Source of the DNA: Acidovorax sp. NCPPB 4044
GTDB taxonomy: Bacteria; Pseudomonadota; Gammaproteobacteria; Burkholderiales; Burkholderiaceae_C
Length of the DNA stretch: 64,000 nucleotides
Direction of reading: 5' to 3'
Assembly (NCBI RefSeq): GCF_028069655.1
Contig: NZ_JAMCOS010000001.1
Span: 1,208,001 to 1,272,000, forward strand
The position numbers and the translations under genes are program-made. Below, piece by piece: positions 8,580 to 17,288 of the stretch (position 1 is its first letter; each line of letters begins with the position of its first letter). The notes below the pieces were generated by a model that saw only the letters and a program-made list of their open reading frames with translations, made no database searches and was not told the origin of the DNA.

Positions 8580-9467
8580 ATGATAGAGTTGCGTCATCTC
8601 CGTTACTTCATAGCCGTCGCTGAGGAACTCAACTTCCGCCGTGCAGCCGAGCGGGTCCACATCGACCAAACTCCGCTCTCGCGCACGATCCGGGATTTGG
8701 AGGAGCGGTGGGGCGTGAAGCTTTTTGTCCGAACACCACGAACGCTTCAGCTCACTCCAGCTGGAATCAAACTGCTCGATCATGCAAAGAAGCTCCTCGT
8801 CCGCGTAGAGCGCACCAAACGAGCCGTCCGTGCCACTGATGTGCGCTACAGAGAACCGCTACGTATCGGCGTCGACGAATCCACGGTGCAACCAGCACTA
8901 GCTGGATGTCTGTCTCGGTGGAAGAAGGTTGCTCCGGATACAAGTTTTGAAATCATGGAGATGACTGCGACTGAGATGCTCGCAGCCCTGCGCAGCGAAA
9001 CCATTGACATTGGTTTCTCCTTTGGTGCCCCGCAAGACGATGCCGTCGTGCAGCAAGCAGCATGGTCTACTCTGCTAGTGGCAATCGTCTCGCCGGAGCA
9101 TGAGCTTGCGGGTCAGCAAGTGGTGTCGTTAGACGATCTGTTGTCATTCCCCACTATTACCTGCACGGAAATACATCAATCGGGTTTGTTCCACCAGATG
9201 GGCGAGATATTGCGGCGGCGCAATCTTTCTCCAACGATTGCCGGACAAGCGCGGTCGCTGACCGGCTATCTGACGAGGGTGGCTGTTGGACAGGGAGTCG
9301 GTGTTGCCGATGCAGATCACATGCGTGCACTTCGCCGAAGCGACATCACCGTCGTTCAGCTCTCTGAACAGACATACATCACCACATACATATTGCACAA
9401 GCGTCGCCAGGATGGCCTACCTGATGCGTTGCAACGGTTTGTCACGCACGCCACAACAGTGTGTTGA
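8580..9467 (+). CDS. LysR-family regulator upstream of the transfer genes (TraR-like position)
   Basis: A 295-residue LTTR: winged helix-turn-helix at 1-60 (RHLRYFIAVAEELNF...), linker helix, then an effector-binding domain from about residue 92. It lies between the catabolic cargo and traG, all reading right. In Tn4371-family ICEs a LysR gene (traR) occupies this place just before traG and is thought to control transfer, so I favour that role; control of the cargo operon is the alternative. The flanking gaps on both sides carry TTTCCGTCG, which could be its operator. Confidence 0.85.
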   Translation: MIELRHLRYFIAVAEELNFRRAAERVHIDQTPLSRTIRDLEERWGVKLFVRTPRTLQLTPAGIKLLDHAKKLLVRVERTKRAVRATDVRYREPLRIGVDESTVQPALAGCLSRWKKVAPDTSFEIMEMTATEMLAALRSETIDIGFSFGAPQDDAVVQQAAWSTLLVAIVSPEHELAGQQVVSLDDLLSFPTITCTEIHQSGLFHQMGEILRRRNLSPTIAGQARSLTGYLTRVAVGQGVGVADADHMRALRRSDITVVQLSEQTYITTYILHKRRQDGLPDALQRFVTHATTVC

Positions 9468-9486
9468 TTGTTACTTTCCTCTTTGG

Positions 9487-9506
9487 GCGCGAAATTTCCG
9501 TCGCGC
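9487..9506. promoter_or_regulatory. palindrome between LysR gene and traG, candidate operator
   Basis: GCGCGA and TCGCGC form perfect 6-bp arms around an 8-base centre; the right part contains TTTCCGTCG, also found upstream of the LysR gene. The rest of the 259-base gap to traG shows no gene. A good ribosome site (AAAGGAG) immediately precedes traG. Confidence 0.35.
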
Positions 9507-9726
9507 TAAAGGCTGTGGATTCTAGAGCCCCTCGCCCCGAAACTCCGCGTGTGACGCTGTGAAGGCGTGACTTTCGGCTTCCAAGCCTTAAGCCAGTTCT
9601 CCCCGCCAGCGTACGCTGCAGCGCTCCCCGATGGGTGTGCCGCGCGGCGGTTTGATTTCAGACTCCTACTTGTGTGCCATGACGGCACGCGGAATCTGAA
9701 TCAACGCACACGCAAAGGAGCGGCCC

Positions 9727-11727
9727 ATGCCGGCGTCAGCCACTGGCATCCTGTTTGGACAGATCACTGTGGTGTCCGGTGTGACACTGGGCGGGGTGTG
9801 GACGGCCACCCAATGGACGGCTCATGCATTGGGTTACCAAGCGCGGCTCGGGGCCGCTTGGTTCGAGGTGTCCGGCATGCCCGTCTACATGCCGTGGAAG
9901 CTGTTCGAGTGGTGGTACTTCTTCGATGTCTATGCGCCCCACGTGTTCGAGCGCGGCGGTCTCATCGCCGCCTTCAGCGGCCTACTCGCCACTGGAACAG
10001 CTATCGCGATGGCCGTCTGGCGCGCTCGGATGCTCAGACAGGTCACTACCTATGGCTCCGCTCGCTGGGCCGAGCAAGATGAGATCGTCAAGGCCGGGCT
10101 GACGAAGCCTGCGGGAGTGTTGCTCGGCAAGTGGCCCGGCAAGGAGGGGGGATATCTGCGGCACGAAGGCCCGGAACATGTGATGGCTTTTGCGCCCACG
10201 CGCTCGGGGAAGGGCGTGGGGCTTGTTGTGCCCACATTGCTGTCCTGGCCCGGATCCGCCGTGATCCACGACATCAAGGGCGAAAACTGGAACCTCACTG
10301 CAGGTTGGCGTGCGCGCTTCTCGCACTGCTTGCTCTTCAATCCTACCGACGCGAAGTCGGCGGCATACAACCCACTGCTGGAAGTGCGACGCGGCGACCA
10401 AGAGGTTCGCGACGTGCAGAACATCGCGGACATCTTGGTCGATCCGGAGGGGGCACTGGAGCGGCGAAACCATTGGGAGAAGACCAGCCACGCACTGCTG
10501 GTTGGCGCCATCCTGCATGTGCTCTACGCGAGCGAAGACAAAACGCTGCGCGGTGTCGCCAACTTTCTTTCGGATCCGGCGTTCCCGTTCGAGGTGACGC
10601 TGCACCACATGATGACCACCCGTCACTTGGCGGACAGCGTGCATCCGGTGGTGGCTTCTGCTGCCCGCGAGGTTCTCAACAAGAGTGAAAACGAGCGCTC
10701 GGGCGTGCTGTCCACCGCCATGAGCTTCCTGGGCCTGTACCGCGACCCGACAGTGGCCGAGGTCACGTCGCGCTGTGACTGGCGCATTGCCGACCTGATC
10801 TCCGCCCAGCATCCAGTCTCGCTGTACTTGGTGGTTCCACCCTCGGACATCAGCCGCACCAAACCATTGATCCGTCTGATCCTCAACCAGGTCGGCCGGC
10901 GTCTTACGGAATCCCTGGATGGTTCGGACGGCATCGAACGCAAGCACAAGCTGCTTTTGATGCTTGACGAGTTTCCGGCGCTTGGCCGTCTGGACTTTTT
11001 CGAGTCTGCTCTGGCCTTCATGGCCGGATACGGCCTGCGCGCCTTCCTGATCGCTCAATCCTTGAACCAGATCGACAGGGCTTACGGCCCTAATCACTCG
11101 ATCCTCGACAACTGCCATATCCGCATCACTTTTGCGACCAACGATGAGCGCACGGCCAAGCGAATCTCTGAGGCTTTGGGAACGGCCACTGAACTGCGTG
11201 CCCAGCGCAACTATGCAGGCCACCGGCTTGCCCCTTGGCTGGGCCACCTGATGGTGTCGCGGCAGGAGACCGCCCGGCCATTGCTTACGCCCGGTGAAGT
11301 GATGCAGTTGCCACCCGAGGACGAGATTGTGATGGTGTCCGGTCAACCCCCGATCAAGGCCAAGAAGCTGCGTTATTACCTGGACTGCAACTTCACCAGC
11401 AGAGTGGTGAAGGCGCCAGCACTTACCTTGGGAGCGTACGCAGACAGGCCGGCAGTGCCGGCGGACGACTGGAGTGGTTTGGCGTCTTTGGTTGCGTCCT
11501 GTACTTTGCGTGTGAGCGGAGAGGGTGGTCCAGCCGACGAAGGCGGATATCAGCTAAAGCCCGAGTTGCAGATCGAGCCAGTCGATATGGACGCGCCAAG
11601 TGATAGCGACCTGCTGGTGCTGGACGATGAGGACGATGTGCCTTTACCGCCTCAGGACACGGATCGGCAGCTCATGCGTACGGCGCGGCTGGCAGCGTTG
11701 GATCCGAATGACGGGATCGTCCTATGA
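9727..11727 (+). CDS. traG: TraG/VirD4-type type IV coupling protein
   Basis: A 666-residue inner-membrane ATPase that links the relaxosome to the secretion channel. N-terminal membrane helices (about 10-30 and 75-100) are followed by the Walker A motif PTRSGKGVG (Lys162) and Walker B LLMLDEF (Asp414-Glu415); the TraG C-terminal region and an acidic tail (DDEDD near 640) complete it. ATG 9727 has an AAAGGAG site upstream. It heads the trb operon; its stop overlaps the CopG-like start. The length and order match Tn4371-type ICEs. Confidence 0.95.
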   Translation: MPASATGILFGQITVVSGVTLGGVWTATQWTAHALGYQARLGAAWFEVSGMPVYMPWKLFEWWYFFDVYAPHVFERGGLIAAFSGLLATGTAIAMAVWRARMLRQVTTYGSARWAEQDEIVKAGLTKPAGVLLGKWPGKEGGYLRHEGPEHVMAFAPTRSGKGVGLVVPTLLSWPGSAVIHDIKGENWNLTAGWRARFSHCLLFNPTDAKSAAYNPLLEVRRGDQEVRDVQNIADILVDPEGALERRNHWEKTSHALLVGAILHVLYASEDKTLRGVANFLSDPAFPFEVTLHHMMTTRHLADSVHPVVASAAREVLNKSENERSGVLSTAMSFLGLYRDPTVAEVTSRCDWRIADLISAQHPVSLYLVVPPSDISRTKPLIRLILNQVGRRLTESLDGSDGIERKHKLLLMLDEFPALGRLDFFESALAFMAGYGLRAFLIAQSLNQIDRAYGPNHSILDNCHIRITFATNDERTAKRISEALGTATELRAQRNYAGHRLAPWLGHLMVSRQETARPLLTPGEVMQLPPEDEIVMVSGQPPIKAKKLRYYLDCNFTSRVVKAPALTLGAYADRPAVPADDWSGLASLVASCTLRVSGEGGPADEGGYQLKPELQIEPVDMDAPSDSDLLVLDDEDDVPLPPQDTDRQLMRTARLAALDPNDGIVL

Positions 11728-12182
11728 GCCGGTCCCGTCTCAACATCTTCATCGAGCCGGAGCACGCCAGGCGGCTGGAGGACGTGTCGACCCATCGGGG
11801 TATGTCGAAGTCTTCGATCATCGCTGCTGCGCTAGCCTCGTTCCTGTCGCCAGACGCCATGGACCAGCGCGAGGCTGCGATGGCCAAGCGCCTGGACCGG
11901 CTCTCACGGCAGTTCGACCGGCTGGAGCGAGACCAGTCGATCCTCATCGAGACGGTGGCGCTGTACGTGCGGCACTACCTGACGCTGGCCCTGCCGGTGC
12001 CCGAGGGGCAGCAAGAGGCTATGCGCGCGCAGGGCAGGGCACGCTACGCCCAGTTCATCGAGCAGTTGGCCCGCCACATCCAGCGCGGGCGCAGCATGGT
12101 GCGCGAGATCCATGAAGACATCGGACCTGCGGGCGCTGCGGATGCGGGTGGCGATACCCCCGTCGAAAATGACGCGCCATGA
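11724..12182 (+). CDS. CopG/ribbon-helix-helix protein between traG and trbB
   Basis: 152 residues. The N-terminal ~45 residues look like a ribbon-helix-helix DNA-binding domain (SRLNIFIEPEHARRLE, then MSKSSIIAAAL), followed by a charged, probably coiled-coil stretch (KRLDRLSRQFDRLERDQ) and a C-terminal helical region. A small gene of this type lies between traG and trbB in Tn4371-like elements. It overlaps both neighbours by four bases, so it is translated with them. It may be an operon autoregulator or accessory transfer protein; the role is inferred. Confidence 0.85.
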   Translation: MSRSRLNIFIEPEHARRLEDVSTHRGMSKSSIIAAALASFLSPDAMDQREAAMAKRLDRLSRQFDRLERDQSILIETVALYVRHYLTLALPVPEGQQEAMRAQGRARYAQFIEQLARHIQRGRSMVREIHEDIGPAGAADAGGDTPVENDAP

Positions 12183-13243
12183 GCCAGCCAGGCGACCTGC
12201 CGGACCACGAGCCCGCACAGCGGCGCATCCGAATGCTGCTCACCGCCATGGGCCCCGAGATCGCGGCGGCGCTCGAAGACCCGGAGGTGGTCGAGGTGCT
12301 GCTGAACCCCGATGGGGCACTGTGGGTGGACCGGCTCGGTTCTGGCCGTGCGCCGACCGGCCACTTCTTGCCGGCACCCATGGCCGAACGCATCATCCGG
12401 CTGGTGGCGGCGCATGTGCGTGCCGAGGTCCATTCGGGTGCACCGCTACTGTCCGCCGAGCTGCCTGAGACCGGCGAGCGCTTCATGGGGGCGCTGCCGC
12501 CCGTAGTGCGCGGCCCGTCCTTTGCCATTCGCAAACGGGCACTGCGCATCATGGGCCTGCCGGAGTACGTGGCGTCTGGTGTCATGACGGAAGAGCAGGC
12601 AACGTTCTTGCGCGCTGCAGTTCACGACCGCCTGAACATCGTCGTGGCCGGCGGCACCAGCACCGGCAAGACCACCCTGACCAACGCACTGCTGGACGAG
12701 ATCGCGAAGACCCGCGACCGGGTGCTGATCCTCGAAGACACGGTGGAGCTGCAGTGCCGCAGTGATGACCACGTGAGCATGCGCGCGGAGTCGGGCGTGG
12801 TGTCCATGGCCGACCTAGTGCGCGCCACGCTGCGACTGCGGCCGGACCGCATTGTGGTCGGCGAGGTTCGGGGTGCCGAGGCCCTGGAACTGGTGAAGGC
12901 CTGGGGCACCGGGCATCCGGGTGGCATTGCCACCGTCCATGCCAACTCTGCGGCCGGCGCCTTGTCCCGGCTGGAGCAACTGGTGCAGGAAGTCAGTCTG
13001 ACCGTGCCACGGGCGCTGATTGCCGAGGCGGTGAACGTCATTGTCTTCATCGCCGGCCGCGGCACCTCGCGCCGGGTGAGCGAGATCGCGCGTGTCGTGG
13101 GCCATGACAGCCATGGCTACCAGCTCGATACCTCGCTCGGGCGGTTGCTGCCTGTGCTGCCTCCATTGCCGCCGGCTCCCGGCGTGCTTCCCGTCCCGTC
13201 GATTACTCAACCGCCTTCATCCACCTCAGGAGATCCGTCATGA
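12179..13243 (+). CDS. trbB: TrbB, VirB11-type secretion ATPase
   Basis: A 354-residue hexameric traffic ATPase of the mating-pair apparatus. Walker A is GGTSTGKTT (Lys164), an Asp box follows (ILEDTVELQ), then RPDRIVVGEVRGAEAL and the His box TGHPGGIATVHANS. The C-terminus is Pro-rich (about 320-354). It overlaps the CopG-like stop (ATGA) and the trbC start. Cytoplasmic or membrane-peripheral energiser of pilus assembly and DNA transfer. Confidence 0.95.
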   Translation: MSQPGDLPDHEPAQRRIRMLLTAMGPEIAAALEDPEVVEVLLNPDGALWVDRLGSGRAPTGHFLPAPMAERIIRLVAAHVRAEVHSGAPLLSAELPETGERFMGALPPVVRGPSFAIRKRALRIMGLPEYVASGVMTEEQATFLRAAVHDRLNIVVAGGTSTGKTTLTNALLDEIAKTRDRVLILEDTVELQCRSDDHVSMRAESGVVSMADLVRATLRLRPDRIVVGEVRGAEALELVKAWGTGHPGGIATVHANSAAGALSRLEQLVQEVSLTVPRALIAEAVNVIVFIAGRGTSRRVSEIARVVGHDSHGYQLDTSLGRLLPVLPPLPPAPGVLPVPSITQPPSSTSGDPS

Positions 13244-13572
13244 CGCCTTTGCGCCTTTCCGTAAAACCGTACCTGTCTGCCGCTGCCATGGCGGCAGTCC
13301 TGCTGGCCCTGGCAGTTCCGGCCTTTGCCTCAGGTTCCAGCATGCCGTGGGAGAGCCCGCTGCAGTCCATCCTCGAATCCATCCAGGGGCCCGTGGCCCG
13401 GATCGTGGCGGTGATCATCATCATCTCGACCGGGCTGGCCCTGGCCTTTGGCGACACCTCGGGCGGCTTCCGCAAGCTGATCCAGATCGTCTTCGGACTG
13501 TCGATCGCGTTTGCAGCATCGTCGTTCTTCCTGAGCTTCTTCAGCTTCTCGGGTGGGGCGGTACTGGCATGA
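13240..13572 (+). CDS. trbC: TrbC, VirB2-type pilin precursor
   Basis: 110 residues: a signal peptide (hydrophobic 12-32, ending at AFASG), a short polar stretch, then two transmembrane segments around 48-70 and 80-105. This matches the major pilin subunit of P-type conjugation systems, processed in the inner membrane before assembly. Overlaps of four bases with trbB and trbD show tight coupling. Confidence 0.9.
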   Translation: MTPLRLSVKPYLSAAAMAAVLLALAVPAFASGSSMPWESPLQSILESIQGPVARIVAVIIIISTGLALAFGDTSGGFRKLIQIVFGLSIAFAASSFFLSFFSFSGGAVLA

Positions 13573-13832
13573 GTTCGACCGTCCCTGGCTTTGAGGTGCC
13601 GCTGCACCGGTCGCTAACCGAGCCCATCCTGATGGGCGGTGCGCCCCGTACCGTGGCGATTGCCAACGGCACGCTGGCTGCTGCTGTCGGCCTGGGCCTT
13701 CAACTGTGGATCCCCGGCCTGGTGCTCTGGATCGTCGGGCATTCGCTCGCGGTCTGGGGCGCGCGCATGGACGCCCAGTTCATGGCAGTGTTTGCGCGGC
13801 ACATCAAGCACCCCGTGGTGCTGGACGTGTGA
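13569..13832 (+). CDS. trbD: TrbD, VirB3-type membrane protein
   Basis: 87 residues from ATG 13569, overlapping the trbC stop. It begins with the family pattern FEVPLHRSLTEPILMGGAPR, followed by two close hydrophobic segments (about 32-55 and 57-75). VirB3/TrbD proteins associate with the VirB4/TrbE ATPase at the inner membrane; trbE follows after 10 bases. Confidence 0.9.
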   Translation: MSSTVPGFEVPLHRSLTEPILMGGAPRTVAIANGTLAAAVGLGLQLWIPGLVLWIVGHSLAVWGARMDAQFMAVFARHIKHPVVLDV

Positions 13833-13842
13833 GGTCACAGCC

Positions 13843-16269
13843 ATGCTGAACCTCACCGAATACCGCCAGCGGCCGGCGCAGCTGGCCGACTGGCTACCGT
13901 GGGCCGGGCTCGTGGCGCCGGGCGTGGTCCTGAACAAGGATGGCTCGTTCCAGCGCACGGCGCGGTTCCGCGGCCCCGATCTGGACAGCGCGACGCCGGG
14001 CGAGCTGGTCGCCACCACCGCCCGGCTCAACAACGCGCTTAAGCGTCTGGGCTCCGGCTGGGCGATCTTCGTGGAGGCCGAGCGTCGGGAGGCTGCGGGC
14101 TATCCGGAATCGAGCTTCCCCGAACCGCTGTCCTGGCTGGTGGACGAGGAACGAATGGCTGGCTTCGAGGAGGCGGGCAGCCACTTCGAAAGCCGATACC
14201 ACCTGACTCTGGTCTACCTGCCGGCCGAGGAAGTACGCTCGCGTGCTGGCGGCCTGCTCTACGAGAACCGCAAGTCTGAAGGCGTGGATTGGCGCGAGCG
14301 CCTGTCGACCTTCGTCGCTGAATCCGAGCGCTTTCTGGACCTACTGGATGGTGTGATGCCGGAGGTCGCTTGGCTGGACGAGCACCAGACGCTGACCTGG
14401 TTGCATGGCTGCATCTCGGATTGCCGGCATCCGGTGGTCGTGCCCGAGGTTCCCATGCACCTGGATGCGCTGCTGGCGGATAGGCCGCTTTTGGGCGGGC
14501 TGGCTCCCAGGTTGGGCGACCAGCACCTGCGGGTGCTCACGGTGCGCGGATTCCCGACCTCCACCTGGCCGGGCATCCTCGATGACCTGAACCGGCTGGG
14601 CTTTGCCTATCGCTGGTCCACACGCTTTCTCTGTTTGGATAAGTCCGAGGCAGAGAAGGAGCTGGTCCGCCTGCGCCGGCAGTGGTTCGCCAAGCGAAAG
14701 AACATCGTCGCGCTACTGCGCGAGACGCTGTCGAACCAAGAGAGCCCGCTGGTGGACACCGATGCCAGCAACAAGGCGGCGGACGCCGATGCGGCGCTTC
14801 AGTCGCTGGGCAGCGATCAGGTGGCCTTCGGCTTTGTGACCGCCACGGTCGTGGTGATGGACCCCGACGCCACGACCGCCGACGAAAAGGTGCGGCAGGC
14901 CGAAAGAGCCATCCAGGGCCGAGGCTTCGTGACGATTCCCGAAACGCTCAATGCGGTCGAGGCCTGGCTGTCGTCCGTTCCTGGCCACGTCTATGCCAAC
15001 GTGCGCCAGCCCATCGTCTCGACGCTGAACCTGGCGCACCTGATGCCGGTGTCGGCCGTCTGGGCCGGGCCGGAGCGCAATGCGCATCTGGATGGCCCGC
15101 CGCTGATCGTGACCCGGACGGACGGCGCCACGCCGTTCCGGCTGGTGACCCACGTAGGCGACGTGGGTCACACGCTGGTGGTTGGGCCGACCGGCATGGG
15201 CAAGTCGGTGCTGCTGGCCACGCTGGCGCTGCAGTTCCGGCGCTATCCCGGCTCGCGGATCCTGGCCTTCGACATGGGGCGCTCGCTGCGCGCCACCGTG
15301 CTGGGTCTGGGCGGCGAGCACTACGACCTGGGCGCCGATGGTTCCATCGCGTTTCAGCCGCTGGCTCGCGTCGACCAGGAAAGCCAGCGGGCCTGGGCCG
15401 CGGAATGGATCGAGGGCCGACTGCGCCACGAAGGCGTGGAGGTCGGCCCAGCCGAACGCGACATGGTGTGGTCGGCGTTGGCGAGCCTGGCTAGCGCGCC
15501 GCCGGACCAGCGAACGATGACCGGCCTGTCGGTGCTGCTGCAGTCGAACGCGCTGCGGCAGGCCATCGCACCCTATTTGCTGGGCGGCGCCCATGGCCGG
15601 CTGCTGGATGCCGATACCGACCGGCTGGGTTCGTCGTCGGTTCAGTGCTTCGAGATGGAAGAGCTGATGCACAGCAAGGCCGCAGTGCTGGCCGTGCTGG
15701 GCTATTTGTTCGCCCGGTTCGATGCGCAGTTCGACGGTGCCCCGACCTTGCTGATCCTGGACGAGGCCTGGCTGTTCCTGGATGACCTGGTGTTCGCGGC
15801 CCGCATCCGCCAGTGGCTCAAGACGCTGCGCAAGAAGAACGTGTCGGTCGTCTTTGCCACGCAAAGCCTGGCGGACATCCAGAACTCCAGCATCGCGCCT
15901 GCCATCGTGGAGAGCTGCGCGAGCCGCATCTTCCTGCCCAACCCCCAGGCGACCGAGCCGCAGGTGCGGGGCATCTACGAGGGCTTCGGGCTCAACGCGC
16001 GGCAGATCGAGATCGTCGCCACCGCTGTGCCAAAGCGGGACTACTACTACCAGTCGCGGCTGGGCAACCGCGTCTTCGAGCTGGGCTTGGGGCCGGTGGC
16101 GCTGGCCTTTGCCAGCGCCTCGCGGCCCGAGCAGCAGCGGGACATCGACCGGCTGATCGATGCCCACGGCGTCGAAGCCTTCGCACGCCAGTGGCTGCTG
16201 CAGTGCCACCTGTCGTGGGCCGCCGAGCTGCTGGATTCCTTCTCAACCACCAACAAGGAGCAACTATGA
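13843..16269 (+). CDS. trbE: TrbE, VirB4-type secretion ATPase
   Basis: 808 residues. ATG 13843 gives the usual start MLNLTEYRQRP; an in-frame upstream Met lies inside trbD and is rejected. The N-terminal CagE/TrbE domain is followed by Walker A VVGPTGMGKS (Lys454) and Walker B LLILDEAW (Asp640-Glu641), then a conserved FATQSLADI. It powers pilin dislocation and substrate transfer. The stop overlaps trbJ (ATGA). Confidence 0.95.
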   Translation: MLNLTEYRQRPAQLADWLPWAGLVAPGVVLNKDGSFQRTARFRGPDLDSATPGELVATTARLNNALKRLGSGWAIFVEAERREAAGYPESSFPEPLSWLVDEERMAGFEEAGSHFESRYHLTLVYLPAEEVRSRAGGLLYENRKSEGVDWRERLSTFVAESERFLDLLDGVMPEVAWLDEHQTLTWLHGCISDCRHPVVVPEVPMHLDALLADRPLLGGLAPRLGDQHLRVLTVRGFPTSTWPGILDDLNRLGFAYRWSTRFLCLDKSEAEKELVRLRRQWFAKRKNIVALLRETLSNQESPLVDTDASNKAADADAALQSLGSDQVAFGFVTATVVVMDPDATTADEKVRQAERAIQGRGFVTIPETLNAVEAWLSSVPGHVYANVRQPIVSTLNLAHLMPVSAVWAGPERNAHLDGPPLIVTRTDGATPFRLVTHVGDVGHTLVVGPTGMGKSVLLATLALQFRRYPGSRILAFDMGRSLRATVLGLGGEHYDLGADGSIAFQPLARVDQESQRAWAAEWIEGRLRHEGVEVGPAERDMVWSALASLASAPPDQRTMTGLSVLLQSNALRQAIAPYLLGGAHGRLLDADTDRLGSSSVQCFEMEELMHSKAAVLAVLGYLFARFDAQFDGAPTLLILDEAWLFLDDLVFAARIRQWLKTLRKKNVSVVFATQSLADIQNSSIAPAIVESCASRIFLPNPQATEPQVRGIYEGFGLNARQIEIVATAVPKRDYYYQSRLGNRVFELGLGPVALAFASASRPEQQRDIDRLIDAHGVEAFARQWLLQCHLSWAAELLDSFSTTNKEQL

Positions 16270-17030
16270 CTGTCTCTTCTTACACCCGTTCTCGATGGAT
16301 TGCGCTGGTCACGGCGGGTGTCATAGGTCTTTCTACTGCCGTACCTGCCCAGGCGTTCCTGGGAGGACGCATCGTGTTCGATCCCTCCAACTATGCGGAA
16401 AACGTCATAACGGCGGCTCGCACGCTGGAGCAGATCAACAACCAGATCCGGCAGTTGCAGAACCAGGCGACTTCGCTGATCAACCAGGCACGCAACCTGG
16501 CAAGCCTGGATTTCAGCGCCCTGGCGGAACTGCGGGCTTCGCTGGCCGCGACGAACCAGCTCATCAGCCAGGCCCAGGGCCTGGCCTTCAGCGTGCAGCA
16601 GATGGAGACGCAGTTCCAGGACCTGTACCCCGAGTCTTTCAGCACTGCGATCTCCAGCGGGCAGATGGTGCTGGATGCGCGCAAGCGCTGGACAAGTTCG
16701 CTTGATGCCCTCAAGACGGCGGCCAAGGTGCAGTCGCAAGCGGTGCAGAACTTCACGGCCGACGAGAAGGCGCTGACCGACCTGGTGACCCGCAGCCAGT
16801 CGGCCGGCGGTGCCCTGCAGGCGATGCAGGCGACGAACCAACTGCTGGCCCTGCAGGCCCGCCAGTCCATGCAGGCGCAGCAACTGCAGCTGACCCAGGA
16901 CCGGGCCACGGCGCTGGAACAAGCCCGACAGGTAGCGGCGCACGAGCGTGCGCGCGAGGTGCGGCGCCGATTCACGGGCGATGGCACGGCCTACACGCCG
17001 TACACGGTCAACTTCTACAGCAACCCGTGA
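16266..17030 (+). CDS. trbJ: TrbJ, VirB5-like periplasmic transfer protein
   Basis: 254 residues with a clear signal peptide (residues 1-30, ending AQA). The mature protein is almost entirely amphipathic helix, very rich in Gln, Asn and Ala (EQINNQIRQLQNQATSL), as in TrbJ/VirB5 pilus-tip adhesin-like proteins. It overlaps trbE by four bases and is followed by the small lipoprotein gene. Confidence 0.9.
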   Translation: MTVSSYTRSRWIALVTAGVIGLSTAVPAQAFLGGRIVFDPSNYAENVITAARTLEQINNQIRQLQNQATSLINQARNLASLDFSALAELRASLAATNQLISQAQGLAFSVQQMETQFQDLYPESFSTAISSGQMVLDARKRWTSSLDALKTAAKVQSQAVQNFTADEKALTDLVTRSQSAGGALQAMQATNQLLALQARQSMQAQQLQLTQDRATALEQARQVAAHERAREVRRRFTGDGTAYTPYTVNFYSNP

Positions 17031-17037
17031 GGCCGGA

Positions 17038-17286
17038 ATGAAAAAATCCATTCTGGTGCTGGCCGTTGTGGTCTCTTCGTTGCTGGTCGCCTGCGGCAAG
17101 GCGGACCCTGCGGCGATCGAGTCCGTCGAATCTCTGGTCGCCCATCCTGAGCGGCTGCGGGAGCTGCGTGCGGCCTGCAAGGCTGATCATGACAAAGTCG
17201 GAGATGCACAATGCAATGCAGTGGCCGAAGCCACGCGTCGCATGTTCTTTGGCTCCGGCGGGCCGAAGTACACGCCGAAGGAATAG
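17038..17286 (+). CDS. trbK: TrbK-like small entry-exclusion lipoprotein
   Basis: 82 residues. A basic N-terminus and hydrophobic stretch end in a lipobox (SSLLVAC, Cys about 19), so it should be lipidated. Two further Cys and the motif HPERLRELRAACK follow, typical of TrbK/EexN-type exclusion proteins, which stop redundant mating between cells that already hold the element. Its place between trbJ and trbL is diagnostic. ATG 17038 starts 8 bases after the trbJ stop. Confidence 0.8.
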   Translation: MKKSILVLAVVVSSLLVACGKADPAAIESVESLVAHPERLRELRAACKADHDKVGDAQCNAVAEATRRMFFGSGGPKYTPKE

Positions 17287-17288
17287 CC

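Noticed and set aside
9662..9693. small GTGCC/GGCAC hairpin before traG as a terminator or riboswitch
   Set aside because: Short stem without a T-tract and no conserved aptamer elements; could be chance.
14713..16209. 498-codon open frame opposite trbE
   Set aside because: Shadow frame caused by high GC at third positions of trbE.
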